From Vespula vulgaris (lineage: Eukaryota; Arthropoda; Insecta; Hymenoptera; Vespidae), in NCBI RefSeq assembly GCF_905475345.1, contig NC_066587.1:10696058-10760057 (forward strand): a DNA stretch of 64,000 nucleotides. Reading direction: 5' to 3'. Made by a program: the position numbers and the translations under genes. The notes under the pieces were generated by a model. It ran no database searches. It saw only the letters and a program-made list of their open reading frames with translations, and was not told the DNA's origin. This document shows, one piece after another, positions 38,919-52,565 of the stretch (within the stretch, counting starts at the first letter, position 1; each line of letters begins with the position of its first letter).

Positions 38919-41900
38919 GTATGTATACCTATATCGATATAGTAAACCTCATTTTTTGCGAAATATTAAACTTAACTTTTGAAATTTTTATACGATTTGT
39001 TTGTCGGTACTTGTGAGAATATAGTTAATAATCGTAATAGAAAATAGGTTCGATGTTTACTGACTAAAAACAATACGTATTCATTTGAAATTATTTTTTA
39101 CATAATAAATCTACTGTGAACAAAGGATTTACGATAAAAATAGAATTCAAGTATTAGTAATCGTGAGAACTACGAAAGAATAAGAGCTTCGTTAATGTGA
39201 CATTAATAACATTTTCATTTGTACGATCATACATGAAATTCGACAATTGAACGTTACAATCCAAATTGTGTTCATTTGCGTTATCGTTGGAGATGACGCG
39301 CTGAAAGTATGATTTTGACAGAGTCGAAAGATGTAAAGATATATTACATATTTTTCTGTGAAGAGTCCACAGAGAAAAAAGTGAATTTTAGATAACCTTT
39401 GTTGACTTTAATTGAAGCAGTGTTTAAAAGAATAAAAAAAAAATGCGAAGCTTACTTTTACAGTTGAATACACTGTTTTTTTTTTCTATACAAAAGACAA
39501 AACTTTCGGCTTGAGTCATCTTCTTATCTTTCCCTCGTTCAGCTTCACCCGACCACTCTCATATCCGCTCATTGAAATGAGTTAACGTTCTCTTATCGTC
39601 GATGAATATCACATTGAAGTATATTCTTCGATCATTTTGATCATAGATTTCATTGAAAAGAAAAGAACAAAAAAAATCAGTGAATATGTTAACAATTTAT
39701 TTCATTTGATTTAACGTTTATATGGTATTATTTCAGCATATAGTCAGCGTTTTAACGTATAATTCTAAAACGTGTACATTGCAACCGGAGAAGGTCAAAC
39801 CTATCACTTTTTTTTTAGGATAATGATAAATTTCGTAATCATAATATGCAATTATATAATTAATAATCAACATAAAATATTTTTTCAACGATCTCAGAAA
39901 CAAGTTCTATTATAATATTCATCAAATTACGTACGATACCAGCGAAATTAAAAAGCTTGTATATCATTTTACAATCAAATTAGCATGCACAACGAAATTA
40001 GATCGACGGTCCACTTCGGGCGTCAACAAAAATTTTATCTTTATTACTCACGACTGATAGTTACGTGTTACTACTTACATTTTAATAGGTCATTCGATGT
40101 AGTTTGTAATATATTTAACACTGATTAGTTCTCGGAAGGAAACCTTATCAGGTAATATTCTTTCAAATGACTATTGGAAGATTAATGTTTTCAATATTAA
40201 TAAATAACATTTGTTTCATCGAGCATTTACATTTATATTATCAGTTCGTATGCTGAAATTTATATCGTGGCAGGCAATGACCGATTCTCATTTCTCAATT
40301 AGGTAATTGTAGAATTGTTACTAAATCTTTTGTTTGCACTATTTGATATTGATAATACTTCTTAAACTGAAATTTTTAGATCATTTTCGATTGGTAAATA
40401 TTACTATATATCAGTTTCTTTAATAAAAGTTGTACGACTTTAAGGGAATCCATTTTCCTTCTCTTATACCTCATCCATCTTTTGTTAACAAACTTTATAT
40501 CAGTTTTTTTAATTTAAAAATTAATACAGAAGTCTAATTTCTTTTTATATGCTATTCATCTCTTGTTAACAGTCGATGGAATGACCTATTCTTTCGGTGT
40601 ATTTTACTTGGAACTTCTTTATTACTTCGAGGAGGGAAAAGGAGCTACTGCCTGGATTGCTTCGATACTCGTCGGCGTAACTTTATGTTCAGGTAAGAAA
40701 GATCGATCGATTTTATGATAATTCATTTTATAATTTCTTTGAAATTCATTTGAAGGTCCGATATCTGGATCTTTTGTGAATAAATATGGCTGTCGAGCGG
40801 TCACGATAGCTGGCTCGATTTTCGCTAGTGCTTGTCTATTAACCAGTGTTTGGGCAGGTAGTATCGTTATGTTATATTTCACCATTGGTCTTGGAACAGG
40901 TGAGTAAAATGAAATAATTTTCTCTGAACCATTCGTTTAAATTACTATTATTTGCGATTATAATATTATTGTTATATGTATACCGTATTTACAGGTTTAG
41001 GCTTCGGATTAATATATTTACCAGCCATAGTAAGCGTTACTTGTTACTTCGAAAAGTATCGTTCTTTAGCTACAGGTATAGCGGTTTGTGGTTCAGGTTT
41101 AGGAACTCTTATTTTTGCTCCTTGTTTGGAATCTCTTATATCAAATTATGGATGGAGAGGAACAATGATGATATGTTCCAGTATTGTTTTGAATTGTATC
41201 ATACTTGGAGCATTTTTCAGACCACTCGAAACTCCAACGCTTAAGAAGAATCATGATTCAAAGGTATAGTTTTAAAATAATGTAATGTAAAAAAAAATTG
41301 GTGTAACTTTAGGGACGTAATCTGCATCAAGATGTTTTTATTTTAGGGTGTATCTCAGGAACTACAAAGTATAAATAAGTCTTCTGCGTTTACTAAACGA
41401 CAAGAACGTTCGGACGAAGTAATCAATCCGGAAAACAATATAAAATTCAATGTAGTTAATTTCGAAAAGAAAGTTATGCCGAGTGGTATAAGAACTGCTT
41501 TGAGTCAGCCTGTATTAATTACTAAAGTTAGCAGTCAGCATAAACAATCGCTTATAAGGACATTTGGAAGTAGCGAAGTAACCAGGTGCCATAATGGATT
41601 ACATCACGGCAGTCTAGAAAACATTCGTAATTATTTGTCTGTATCTTCTGCATTCAGATTCTATCAGTATTCTCATTTTATTGCTCTCTGTTGATTTTCC
41701 CATTACTATCTTATCAATAGATCTAAGTTGCATTATTCAAAATCGTTATTAATAAATTGCTTGATAAATGCTTTTAATAATTTAAAATTATAATATATTA
41801 ATTATAAAATTTATTGTATATATTTACAGTAAGTCTTTGATTGTTGATAATAAAGAGGACATTATTCCTCTAGATACATATTCTAAAAATATATCAAACA

Positions 41901-42824
41901 AAGCTGAAATTAAAAAGACTGAAGATAATATAGCGCTGTCCTCTGAAGAAAAAAGAGATGTACTTCAAGAAATTATGGACACTTCTCTCTTAAAAAATCC
42001 TTTGTTTCTTATTTTTACTCTTTCTAATTTTTGTACCAGTATTGGATTTAATGTGCCTTACGTATATCTACTGGTAAAGATCAATTTATTGTTCACATTT
42101 CTTAAATTTTAAAAGTATTTTAATTGCATTTTTTTTCTTTTTATAGCCACAAGCAGAAGAACAAGGAATAAACAGAAGTTTAGCTAGTTATTTACTTGCA
42201 ATTATTGGAGTAGCCAATACTTTAGGTCGTATTATTCTGGGATATATATCTGACAAGCCATGGATCAATCGACTTTTTGTGTACAATATCTGTCTCACGA
42301 TCTGTGGAATAGGTAAGTATTGATTTTTAAATAATATAGAAATCAATAATTACTCGTTTTCTAAGAAAAAATAATATACAAAATTACATCTCTTATTATA
42401 GCTACAATATTTAGCACCTTTTGTACCAATTTTACTGCTTTTGCATTTTATTGTATCATTTATGGTTTTACTGCTGGAGCATACGTGGGTCTTACTTCTG
42501 TTATTCTAGTAGATTTATTAGGCTTAAATCGTCTTACAAATGCTTTTGGACTGTTATTACTTTTCCAAGGCTTTGCATCTTTTCTTGGACCACCTATAGC
42601 AGGTAACAAAATAAAATGTAGAATTATCTATAATATGATTAAATATCTTGTTATTTTCAGGTTGGCTATACGATGGACTTGCTTCATACGATCCTGGTTT
42701 TTATACTGCAGGCAGTATGATTGCTATTAGTGGTTTGATGTTATTTTTTATTCCTGTACTTCAAAAAAAAGAAAATGAAAAAGAACTGAATAGATTAAGT
42801 ATAATGAATTCTCAATCAGCATAG
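37841..42824 (+). CDS. Monocarboxylate transporter-like protein (SLC16, MFS)
   Basis: This is a proton-linked or facilitative monocarboxylate transporter-type MFS protein of the plasma membrane; the substrate is not predictable. Exons are 37841-38045, 40573-40692, 40756-40899, 40995-41263, 41347-41666, 41830-42073, 42147-42312, 42402-42602 and 42661-42824, giving about 610 aa. The ATG at 37841 follows an in-frame stop. The SLC16 signature PPDGGWGWVVVF is at 49-60 at the start of TM1. YFEKYRSLATGIAVCGSGLG is the TM5 motif region. Two six-helix halves flank a poorly conserved hydrophilic loop of about 150 residues. Intron 1 is 2.5 kb. The donor of the fifth exon is uncertain: 41666 fits the frame with GTATTC, but 41636 and 41585 also fit. 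Only the loop would change. Confidence 0.92.
38046..40572 (+). other. First intron of the SLC16 gene
   Basis: Contains TA/TG-rich simple sequence at 38760-38930 with (TATG)n and (TA)n tracts and a TATCGATA just after it (38932-38939). No other exon is seen. Confidence 0.6.
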
Positions 42825-43644
42825 ACTGGTTAAACGATTAAGTACATTCTTATATAAAAACTTATAATAATAATATAATAATAAAATGATAATAAAAAAT
42901 ACGTGAATTTTACAAATACTATTTTCTAACACCTAAAATAAAACAATATTACTTTACTAAACTATACTCGTCGAAATTAAACCAAACATGATAAAATTCT
43001 GTTATTAATAACCTCAAAAATTTACAACGAACGTCTTATAATACAGTAAAAAGTAAATGAGACATAACAATGAAACTTTGTCCGCCTATTTAAAAAGTGA
43101 CGTTTATCTGCCGTATCTGAACTGCGCAAGCGCACGAAAATTCTTTATCCTGTTAGAACCAATGAAAATGTTTAGAGAATAGAATGTGTTTACATGGTGA
43201 GGGAAGACGCGACAGAACAGAACAAAGAACGTCTCCATCTTGGAATAATGTACTTCCATCAATAAGCTAACCAATCTGTAAATAGGACGTTTCGTTTTTT
43301 ATTTAAAGTTAAATTCAAATTAAATTGAAAATTCAATATTTATTAGCTTAAATATTTCATATTCAATCGGAATTGTTAGAAATTAATTAGAAAAAAGATC
43401 AATTCGTACAGTTGGATTTCATTTGTGAGCTTGCCTTTAAGATATGCTTTCCGATTGTATCGCAAAACCTCGGTGAGTTTTCGAACGCGTGAGAAGGCAA
43501 GCTCTTTGCTTTATTTTGTATTTGATACCATTTTAACGTTCATCGTCTTCTTGTGATATTCAGATATCGCTTTCGTACGTGATAAAGTACGGCTTTGTTC
43601 GGATTATCAGAAAATACGGTGAAGTTAATTAAATAATTGCAAAC
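42825..43644. promoter_or_regulatory. LAMP1 promoter and 5' UTR with NRF-1-like site
   Basis: TGCGCAAGCGCA at 43123-43134 is a near-palindrome one base off the NRF-1 consensus. A 5' UTR intron is likely at 43473-43563 (donor CTCG|GTGAGT, acceptor GATATTCAG), 80 bp before the ATG. Confidence 0.5.
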
Positions 43645-46600
43645 ATGTTGAAAATCACATTACTTATTCTATTTTGCGCAGTATCAGGTACGTATGCAAA
43701 ACCATAATATATTACTGATAATTTTAATGCAAATGGCAGATGGTGCATGAGAAGTTCATGACGTAGCAATATATAAGTAATTTTCCGTTTAGAAATAAAA
43801 GAAGATTTTTGACGCTTTGACGTGATTATGCTTAGCAAATGTGATCGCTGATGTTTTTTATTATTTTCAACATAAAGAGTTGAAAACATATTGAACTTTA
43901 GCACTTTTTCTTGTTTCTGACAATCGGTAGAAAAAAAATTAAAAAAAGAAAAAAGAAAAAAAAAGAAAACTTCATTTGTATGACGTTTATGAATCAGATT
44001 TCTTACGAAACTAATAAGAATAAAGCATTTATATTCGAGCGACTAAATTTAATCTTAATCCGTCGTATTAGTGGAAGAATTTGAAAGTTACACAGAGCCA
44101 TTAATACGATAAAACATCCGTTTGCAATCGCAAGCAAACGAAATACAATACCTATTCTATGATTACTCTTTGTTTAAAGACGCTTCGATCGATACTCTTA
44201 TTAACAGTTTTCTTACTGTTAATGTTTTGTTGCAACGGTAAAAATGTAACATTTCCAAGATAAGTTGCAAATTTTCAGAGATTTTGCATATTTTTTATAT
44301 ACGATTAAAAAATGAATGTCTATATTTGATTCTAAGAATGTCTATACTTAATCCAAACAATTTTACAGATTTTTAGGATTAAAAGAAGTGAACACATTTC
44401 ATTTGATTACTTCAATTACTGTTTGTAGTTTTTTTAATTACTTTGATTGTTGCAATACGATTCTCTGATATTAATACAAATTTATAAATCAAGATACACA
44501 CTTCGTATATACATATATCATCATCTTGTAAATTTTTAATTTTTTTTATATTCTAAGAACAATTTTAATGGTAGTTTGATATCTAAGATATTCTATCATA
44601 AAAGCAAAAAAGAAATTTCATGTGCATACTTTCATGTAGATTGATATATTATCTACTGCATAACATATATATTACATAAGATATCAAAAGGAGGATAGAT
44701 GAAGTCATAACATTGATATTTATATTTGCAATTATTCATACTTTTTTATGTAGTAAAATGTATTATATTTATAGATTTATAATACATATAATATAAATTG
44801 TAATTATATATATATATATATAATAAATAAATTGTAATTATATATATATAATAAAATTTATTAATTATTTACAATGAACTTCTAATTTTCATAATATGTA
44901 TTCTATCCAATATTCTAATATAAAATTAAAAAAATTTCTTTTATAATAGAAATAAGAAATATACTCATATTGAAAATCAATCAAAATTTGTATTTGATAT
45001 GATAGGTGGATTTTTATCGTAAAAAAATATAGAAATATCTTGAACTTTATTAAACAAAAAAATTTTTATCATAAAAAGATAGAAATATCTTGAACTTTAT
45101 TGAACAGAACTACAAGAGATAACATGTTTATTGCGAAATAGTCAACATATGCTATTTAATGTGCTAATGAATGTAGTGAGTTTTAAATGTAAGAAGTTGT
45201 AAGCATAGAAAGCATAAAGACAAACCAGAGATAGAAAGTGGCAACAAAAAATTCTGATAAGAAATATATATAGTTTCCACTATACGACGATATTTTACGA
45301 ACACGTATTATTTGTCTATATATCGTGATTTTATGTTATATTTAAAGATTAATTATAAAATATTATATTATTTAAATTTGGATATTATATTATTTAAATT
45401 TTAATATTTTATAGATTATGGCATAAGTGGACATCCCAATAATCCTGATGAGATAAAGGTTTCTAGTAAACCTACAGATGGAAAATTTACAACAGATATT
45501 GAAAATTTAAATATTATTTCAAATAAAACAGGCTCACAAACGCAAGAAGCTTCTAAAAATTCATCTGCGATAATTTCTAATACAGCTGCACTACAATCAC
45601 AAGCGAATACTGTTGTATCAAGTACAGTGACTATTGAAAACCAAGATTCAGTTTCACCAAATACTCAAAATATTGAGAATACATCTGTGAATACTCCCAC
45701 CAATCAAAGTTTGTTCAAAGATGTTGAAAATGTTTCTAAGAAAGTAATTGAAGATTCAAATATGTCTGTTCCAACTAAACCTTCTATTAAACCTGTACCT
45801 TCAATACCTACCCCAATACCTTCAATACCTACTCCTTTCCAATCTATTACTGCAGCATCACTTGAACCTGTACCAGTTCCAAAACCTGGAAAATGGATCG
45901 TTAATAAAACTGATGAAGTTTGTATTATTATTAATATGGCTGTACAGTTTAACATTTCTAATGTTTCTGAGAAAGATAATCAGGTTTGTATAATTACGAA
46001 AATGTTAAAAAAGAGTATTTTAGGTTTTCCAATTTTTAATTTTCTTTTATACTGTTATGTTTTAGACAACATATAAAGTATTCAACCTGCCTGATAGAGC
46101 TAATATGACTAAAGTATCTGGCTCATGTGAAAAGTTACAGCAATTTATAGCTTTACAGTGGAATGGCACTGAAAATGTAACAAATAAATTTGCTCTTTAT
46201 TTTACCAAGAATGAAACCACAAAACAATATTCTTTTCATCATTTAGAACTCACTCTTACCGAAGAAAGTAAGGAATATTTTGTTGAAAAATACCTATCTT
46301 TCTCTTTATCAATATAAATTACTTTTTAAGATCCTTATTTGTTATGAAAATTCTATTATTAATTCGTTAAATTTATTAATTATTTTTTATATTTTAATTT
46401 TTGTTATAGACAAAACTTCAATGTTTACACACAATGCAACACTATTTTCTACTGGATTAAGTAATTCATATAGATGTTTAAAACAACAAAATTATACTTT
46501 GAACTCAACTAATGCAGTAGGATATTTAATGATATCTGATTTACAATTCCAAGCCTTTAAAACTGACAAAACAACAGATTTTGGCGAAGGTAAATATTCT

Positions 46601-46842
46601 TCTTCGATACATTTTTTTTTTTTGTTTAGAAATAAATTCAAGTAATTATTAATATATTTTAAATGTACGAAAATAATATTTTCATCTTTTATTTCTGTCT
46701 AGTCAAAGACTGTAAGTTGGATACACCAGACATCGTTCCAATAGCTGTGGGTTGTGCACTAGCAGGTTTGGTAATCATTGTACTGATCGCTTATCTTATA
46801 GGACGTAAGCGAAGCCAAGCACGTGGTTATCTTAGTATGTAA
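43645..46842 (+). CDS. LAMP1: Lysosome-associated membrane glycoprotein 1 (LAMP1)
   Basis: LAMP1 is a heavily glycosylated type I protein of the lysosomal membrane. Exons 43645-43687, 45415-45983, 46066-46267, 46410-46589 and 46703-46842 join to 377 aa. Residues 1-15 form a signal peptide. A long Ser/Thr/Asn-rich region with many NxS/T sequons leads into a proline hinge with two PSIPTP repeats. One LAMP domain with paired cysteines follows (GKWIVNKTDEVCIIINMAVQ; ISDLQFQAF). TM is about 342-365, and the tail RKRSQARGYLSM ends in GYxxM, the tyrosine-based lysosomal sorting signal typical of LAMPs. Exon 3 ends at A|GTAAGG; an open frame continues into the intron but loses the domain. It has a single LAMP domain, where vertebrate LAMP1 has two; the fly protein is similar. 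Confidence 0.94.
43688..45414 (+). other. First intron of LAMP1
   Basis: AT-rich, with (TA)n near 44807-44850. Two near-identical 40-45 bp copies of a sequence with atagaaatatcttgaactttatt sit at about 45020-45060 and 45064-45104. No exon is seen. Confidence 0.6.
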
Positions 46843-49027
46843 TCTGCTTGAAATCAGATTTTTTACTGGTCAGTTTATAATTTCTTCTTATATAAATTTT
46901 GCATTACAAGAATCAGTTATACTATATTCAGAATTATCTAATTACTCATTGTGCTCATAGACTATAAATGAATCTATACAGTTAAAGTATAAAACTTTTT
47001 GTTCATAAAGTTACTACTACTAAAGTTATAATGCCGAGCAGTTAATTAGTAAGGTAGTTTTAAGGTATGTATAGCTGAGAATTTGCAGTTTATAAAAAGT
47101 GAAAGAAGTTGCAATACTATGCTATGTCTACGTATATCTACGTTTCGATGAGCGAATTATCTTCTAGAGGTTGAATCTCGTGGAAACGTTTGAGTTGGTA
47201 TTGTTGGAGTAACAGTGTATCACAAGCGGCAGTATTCTTTAAATAAGTATAACAAATCGGAGGAGGCATTGTTTAGTTTATTACACAAGAGCCATAAAGA
47301 ATTATATAATTGCCGAATATTTACAATCATTAAGAGTCTCATAAAAGTTCTAATTACATTGTTTTAAGGCAAAATAATATAAATTTTTTATTATCATTTG
47401 CATAGAGAAATTTAATTGGATACAAAATGTTAGTAAAATTTATTTATCTTCCTTATTGCTTCTTCTTTTTGAGGAATATTATACTATTGATAAATGCGAA
47501 AGACTGTGATCCTTGGTGTATATATATATATTGTTGACAAAAATATGAAAAGGCATGGATTATATGGGTTTATGTAGATAATCCTGCTTCTGCCCACCCT
47601 TTCGCATAAATGAAGGTGTGAAACTAGACGAATATAGGCCGTGTATGCTACTCCAGAAGATACTGTTAAATCATTAGTCGTTAGAGTCGCCTTATCTTTT
47701 TTTAAACGAATTCCTGTTTATTCAAATAATTAGTTACCTATTAACTCTTAGAGTACGAAGCAGGATCCAACTGAGCACTCAATATGGCCAGTGTTTATTT
47801 TAAAATAACAATTAATATTAAATTTTAAACTTTCTCCATGGTAATTGATAACAATGTGTAAATTCAAAACACAAAGAGAGATATATTCTTTTGAAAATTC
47901 AATTTGTTTTAAAACTGCAGAGAAATTTTTGTTTAAGTAGTAATTACTGAGCCATATATTAACCATTAGATCACAGTGACAGTTTTCTAACAGTACTCTA
48001 AAGGTTAAATGTGATTTGTAATCGATATAATATTATGATGAAAATATTTACAGCTAAGAGTTATGGAAAAATTATTTTTCATATTATATGAATTACTTAT
48101 GAATAAAGGATGCTAATTAATAGTTTAACATAATGACCAACAAAATTTTTATATTAATTAATATACTACTTGACTTTTATTTGCGGCATAATAATGAATT
48201 TTTATATTTGAAAGTTAATCTTTATCGGGTCTTTTCCAAATTATTACTTTTATTACCCTCACAAATTATTAGATCCAAATTTTTCTTATAAATATATGTA
48301 TATTTAATATTCGTACTTTTCCGAAATTTAAGAAAAAATAATTACGCCACATTGTTTTATACAATATATATATATTATTATTACATGATCGATTAAGAGA
48401 AAGTAAAAAAAACAACCGTAAAGAAAGTACTGTATATAGTGCATGAATTATAGTACACTTGGGATTACAAACATGTATTGTAGTTGTAAAGGTGCTTCAT
48501 TTGTTGGTAATAAAACAAAAATATTTCGAAAAATTTCATTATTGAGTATTCTAATTTAAAAAACTTTTATAATTTTATCATATCCGTAGCGTTTTTAAAA
48601 ACAACGTTAGATGGACTGATTTCGTTAACAGTGAACAAATATAAATTGTTCTCTATATATCTCGTAGTAAAATTATAGTAATCGATATTTTTTTATGAAC
48701 TCGTCGAATTTCATTATACGATCAAAATAATCGTGTGCATCTAATTATCGAACTACCAAGCTTTAGTTTTCATTCCTGCAGCTATCGGCGCTGTGATCTG
48801 TTCTGACAAATGGCCGATAAACACACAGAATATATAGTAAAGAGTTAATATTAGACAAAATTTGGGAAGCTTTCAAAGTAGGAAATTTGTAAGGAACATT
48901 AAATTTAATATTTTCCTTGTGATGTACGTGGTGTTCTTATAAATAGTGTATGTACGTTATGCTTGCACATCTATATGTCTTTGTAAAGAAGTATTAATAA
49001 TTTGATGATAGTAGTGAAAATACAGAT
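46843..49027. other. LAMP1 3' UTR and intergenic sequence
   Basis: No supported gene. AT-rich with numerous aataaa-like signals. The promoter of the next gene probably lies at 48750-49027. Confidence 0.45.
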
Positions 49028-49787
49028 ATGAAAAGTGAAACATTGTGTAAACGTCGTTTCAGCCGGCCAAAATCGAAATACATATTATTTATTGTATTTT
49101 TCACTGGTATAATATTTTTTATACATCAAATATCTTATCTCAAAGAATTGAATAGCGAGATCGTAGGCAAATTAATAACCGGCTCCGTACGAACATCTAA
49201 TTATATCGTAGCTGGAAAAGTACGTTCAAAATGGAACGAACCGAAATATTCTAAATTAATACGAGATAAAAATGGTCGAACTGTTTCGTTACGTGGCACA
49301 CGTAACGAAGATATCACCAAGTATCTTCCAAATGCTAGAGACAAGTTTGTCTGTTTCTCCTCGAAACAAGAAATAGATTTTATTCAAATAAATGACGATT
49401 ATTGTGATTGTCCATTAGATGGTAGCGACGAACCAGGTACAAATGCATGTAACAATGGTACGTTTTATTGTGAGGGGTCTTCGTTAAAATTTAAAGGTAT
49501 TTTTAACTAATGACTATTAACGTAAATATCCTGTCGAACGAAATAGATTTTCATGTATTTATTTCTAGAAAAAATTCCTTCCTATAAAGTTAACGACGGT
49601 TATTGTGACTGTTGCGATGGCTCGGATGAGTGGGCAGAAATTTTATTATTATATATCGCTAATGGTGAGTAATCTTTTACATTTCAAATGTAACTTTTAT
49701 TAATCAAGTCCATTTTAATAACATATTGCTTTTTTAGAATCAAAAGGAATCACTTATCGCCAAACAAACTGTACATATAAATGTTAA
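49028..49787 (+). CDS. Small type II membrane protein with glucosidase II beta-like (PRKCSH-type) domain
   Basis: Three exons (49028-49496, 49569-49664, 49738-49787) join to 204 aa. A basic N-terminus (KRRFSRPKSK) is followed by one hydrophobic segment (about 18-33), so the rest is probably lumenal. It has two LDL-receptor-A-like calcium motifs, NDDYCDCPLDGSDEPGT and NDGYCDCCDGSDEW. These are the arrangement of the N-terminal domain of glucosidase II beta (ER N-glycan trimming). The protein stops right after this domain, with no acidic region, no MRH domain and no HDEL. The full glucosidase II beta subunit is over 500 aa, so this is a separate short paralogue. Its function is unknown to me; ER or Golgi lumen is inferred. 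The last exon is short and ends CTYKC. Confidence 0.85.
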
Positions 49788-50146
49788 TAGAGGACATTCT
49801 GACCATAAATGTTTTTTCTGAAAGAAAAATAAATTTTATGCAATTGAAGATTGCATTGTATATAGAAGATATAGGAAAATAGGTTTACTTTTAGGAGTAC
49901 ATTCCTATTTCACGTTTATTTATATATATGTGTACATAATTGTAATATAACTCGAAGTTGTGTTTTATTCTATTTGCATAATTTTGACATTACTGATAGA
50001 GAAGCAGATTATCTATGTATGGCTTCCTTGATAATTTAGAAAAATGAAAAGTAAAGTTTTCTATAATAGATCGACCTTGTAATAGACTGACTGTTTCTAT
50101 ATAGATTATTTTAATATTCATCTAGTCTTTATTTTTAATATAAGAA
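49788..50146. other. Convergent 3' intergenic region
   Basis: AT-rich, between the convergent stops of the PRKCSH-like gene and the C2orf69 homologue. It contains aataaa on the plus strand at about 49827 and nothing else of note. Confidence 0.5.
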
Positions 50147-51326
50147 TTATGTATCTCTTATAATTTTAAGTATATTGAAATGCATTATTATACTACGTGG
50201 TTTATTCTCAAAATGTACAATACGTTGTATAGGAACATTTAAACTTTGTAGCGTGTTATAAAAACAAGATTCTTCCATAGAGATCCAGGGTCGAGAAGCA
50301 TCTTGAATTTGATATGGTGTCACATGTACATGAATATCTATTTCTAAGTTGTATTAAAAATGAAATTATCATTAACATTAAAATTTATTGATGGAAGATA
50401 TCAAAGTAGTTCATTAATATTGCCTATAAAATATCTACTTACTCAACTTCGCTAATGATTCAAGGACGTTTTTATCCGTAACCCAGGTGTCTTTATAACC
50501 ACCATGACCACCATCTAACCACCACATACTTTTAATATTATTTATAAAATTTATCATACTAGCGTCGGGTATCAGTTGTGATTGATAATATTGAAACTCA
50601 TACAGAAATTGATTTAATACTACACATCCTTTGCTAAAAGCCATTAACATTAGATTTACTTTGTCAGGTGTATATATCTCTGTATCCTGAAGAAAAAGAA
50701 TTATATAGACGTTTAAAACAGTAAAACCAACTAATATATTACAAGGAAATTAATCAAGAAAAGTTTACCTGATTTACATCCAATGTATTAAGTTTTGTAC
50801 AAAATGATCTAACAAGTTCTTGAAGATTTTCTAAAGCGTTGTATGTAGAAAAGAATGTTGGAATTCCATAATCACTGCATTTTACAAAATTATCAAAGCA
50901 ACTAAATACGTTGGATGTCCTGATGTAACATAATAAAATAATCTTCTAAAATATAATACACTGATTAATTTACGTAATATAAAAAAAAAGCTTTTACCTA
51001 GATGGACGGATAACGAATACATGATATTTAGGAAAGTTGTGTGATAGTATATTTGCAGTATTGTCCAAACTCCACTCTGTATATTTTTTCTTTTCTGAAC
51101 ATTTTACCATATTTTCTTGCAAATCCTAATGAAAAACAGTGCACTATGAAGATTTGTGATATGTCTAAAAATAGGAATAAGATAATTTTGTATATACTTG
51201 AATATCGCCACCAAAGTAAACAAGAAATTCATGAGACTGTGAAATCATAGGACGTGCATATACCACATCATTATATCTTGCTGCAAGGCCAGATATTTGT
51301 TTCCAAATCCAAATTGTAGAAGACAT
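50147..51326 (-). CDS. C2orf69: C2orf69 homologue (UPF0565, mitochondrial hydrolase-like)
   Basis: The human gene encodes a mitochondria-associated protein with predicted serine-hydrolase/lipase features, and its loss causes a multisystem disease. Minus-strand exons are 51326-51198, 51125-50998, 50919-50769, 50686-50443 and 50343-50147, giving 282 aa. Family blocks are FLVYFGGDIQ (human VLYFPGDVQ), the nucleophile-like MAFSKGCVVLNQFLYE (human GFSKGCVVLNQLLFE), WWLDGGHGG, DTWVT and HVHVTPYQIQDASRPW. The 5' end is uncertain. The ATG at 51326 is the first in frame, but the frame is open upstream to about 51410 without an ATG. A splice acceptor (TTCTAG) at 51355-51360 could bring in an upstream exon with a targeting sequence, so the true protein may be longer. 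The gene is head-to-head with thiamin pyrophosphokinase. Confidence 0.9.
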
Positions 51327-52565
51327 TGAACTAACATACTTTTCGTGCAGCAATCTAGAATAGATAGCTGACTCTAATATATTTAGGTATAATTTGTTTT
51401 TTCTTTATGTAGTTTACATCTAATATAAAAAAGAAAAATATGATTTCATAAGATTATATTAAAAAAAAATATATATATATATATATACATACGTAAAACG
51501 ATAAAATTACGCGTTTGTCATTTTCTTTTTTACTTCTTTTTTTTGGAGTTTTTTCTACTAAAATAAATTTCGGAAAGTTAATTCTTACGAAATCTTAAAC
51601 AAACAGTTTCTCGCATAATAAAATAATTTAGTGTACAAATCCACTTGCCAAAAATGAACATATGATGTAAGATAAGAGAATTAATTTTTGATAATTATGG
51701 CATATAGAAAGACAATTTATTAGTTTGTATCGAGTCAGCTTATCCAGTACTTTATTTAAGTTCTTAATTTCGTAAGTAGAAACTTTTAACAATATTACGT
51801 AAAAAACGAATAATTCTACAGATATTCATACGTTATCAATTATTTACATCTATTATTGCGTTTACTTCGAATAATGTGCTAGTAACATTTAAAATTATTC
51901 AAGTATTTTAATTATATACTTTATTATATGTTGGTCAAAATTTGTTTCACGATATGTAAGCACATGTTCATGTATATATATATATATCAATTTAAAGAAA
52001 AGATCAATATGCTATCGACAAACAAAGACTTTATAACATTTATTTAAATACGTACTTTCGTTGTTCAGTTTTTCAACGTTCAATTCCACTAAGCTTCCTA
52101 TTTCCTATAATGATAAAAATATCGATGTAAGTATACGATATTCATAAAGAAAGAGAACTATATTCATTGGCTGCAAATCTATATATACAAACATATATCT
52201 GTATATATGTAATACAACGTACAGTAATTATTTGATTCCAAATTGAATGAAAAGTTTTGTACATCTCTTTTAAGATGTATTACTCAATGTAATTTTATAG
52301 TGTGTACTATGTAATGGTTATTTCATAAATCATGTTAAATTTCTTTCAAAATCGTTAAGTAATCGTTATATAAGATTTCTCTTAAAGCAAAACGTTTTTC
52401 GGTAGCCAATGTAGCTGTTACGTTAAGTTTAATCACGATAGAAATCGTTTGTATTTTTATATTCTGTTTGCTTCGAGATACATGTGTTTTTACGTTTCTG
52501 CGAGTTAACCTCACTTTTCTTTTATTTAACTTTTAGTTTATCGAAAATACAAATTAACTGTGAGG
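51327..52565. promoter_or_regulatory. Divergent promoter region, C2orf69 homologue and TPK1
   Basis: AT-rich stretch between divergent starts. A minus-strand donor (GTACGT) at about 52054 could end a UTR exon of the C2orf69 gene. A plus-strand acceptor (TTAACTTTTAG) at about 52536 suggests a 5' UTR intron in TPK1. No separate gene is seen. Confidence 0.4.

Noticed and set aside
46267..46317. LAMP1 exon 3 reading through to a stop in the intron
   Set aside because: Splicing at A|GTAAGG keeps the LAMP domain and gives a sequon (NKT). Read-through would remove the transmembrane segment.
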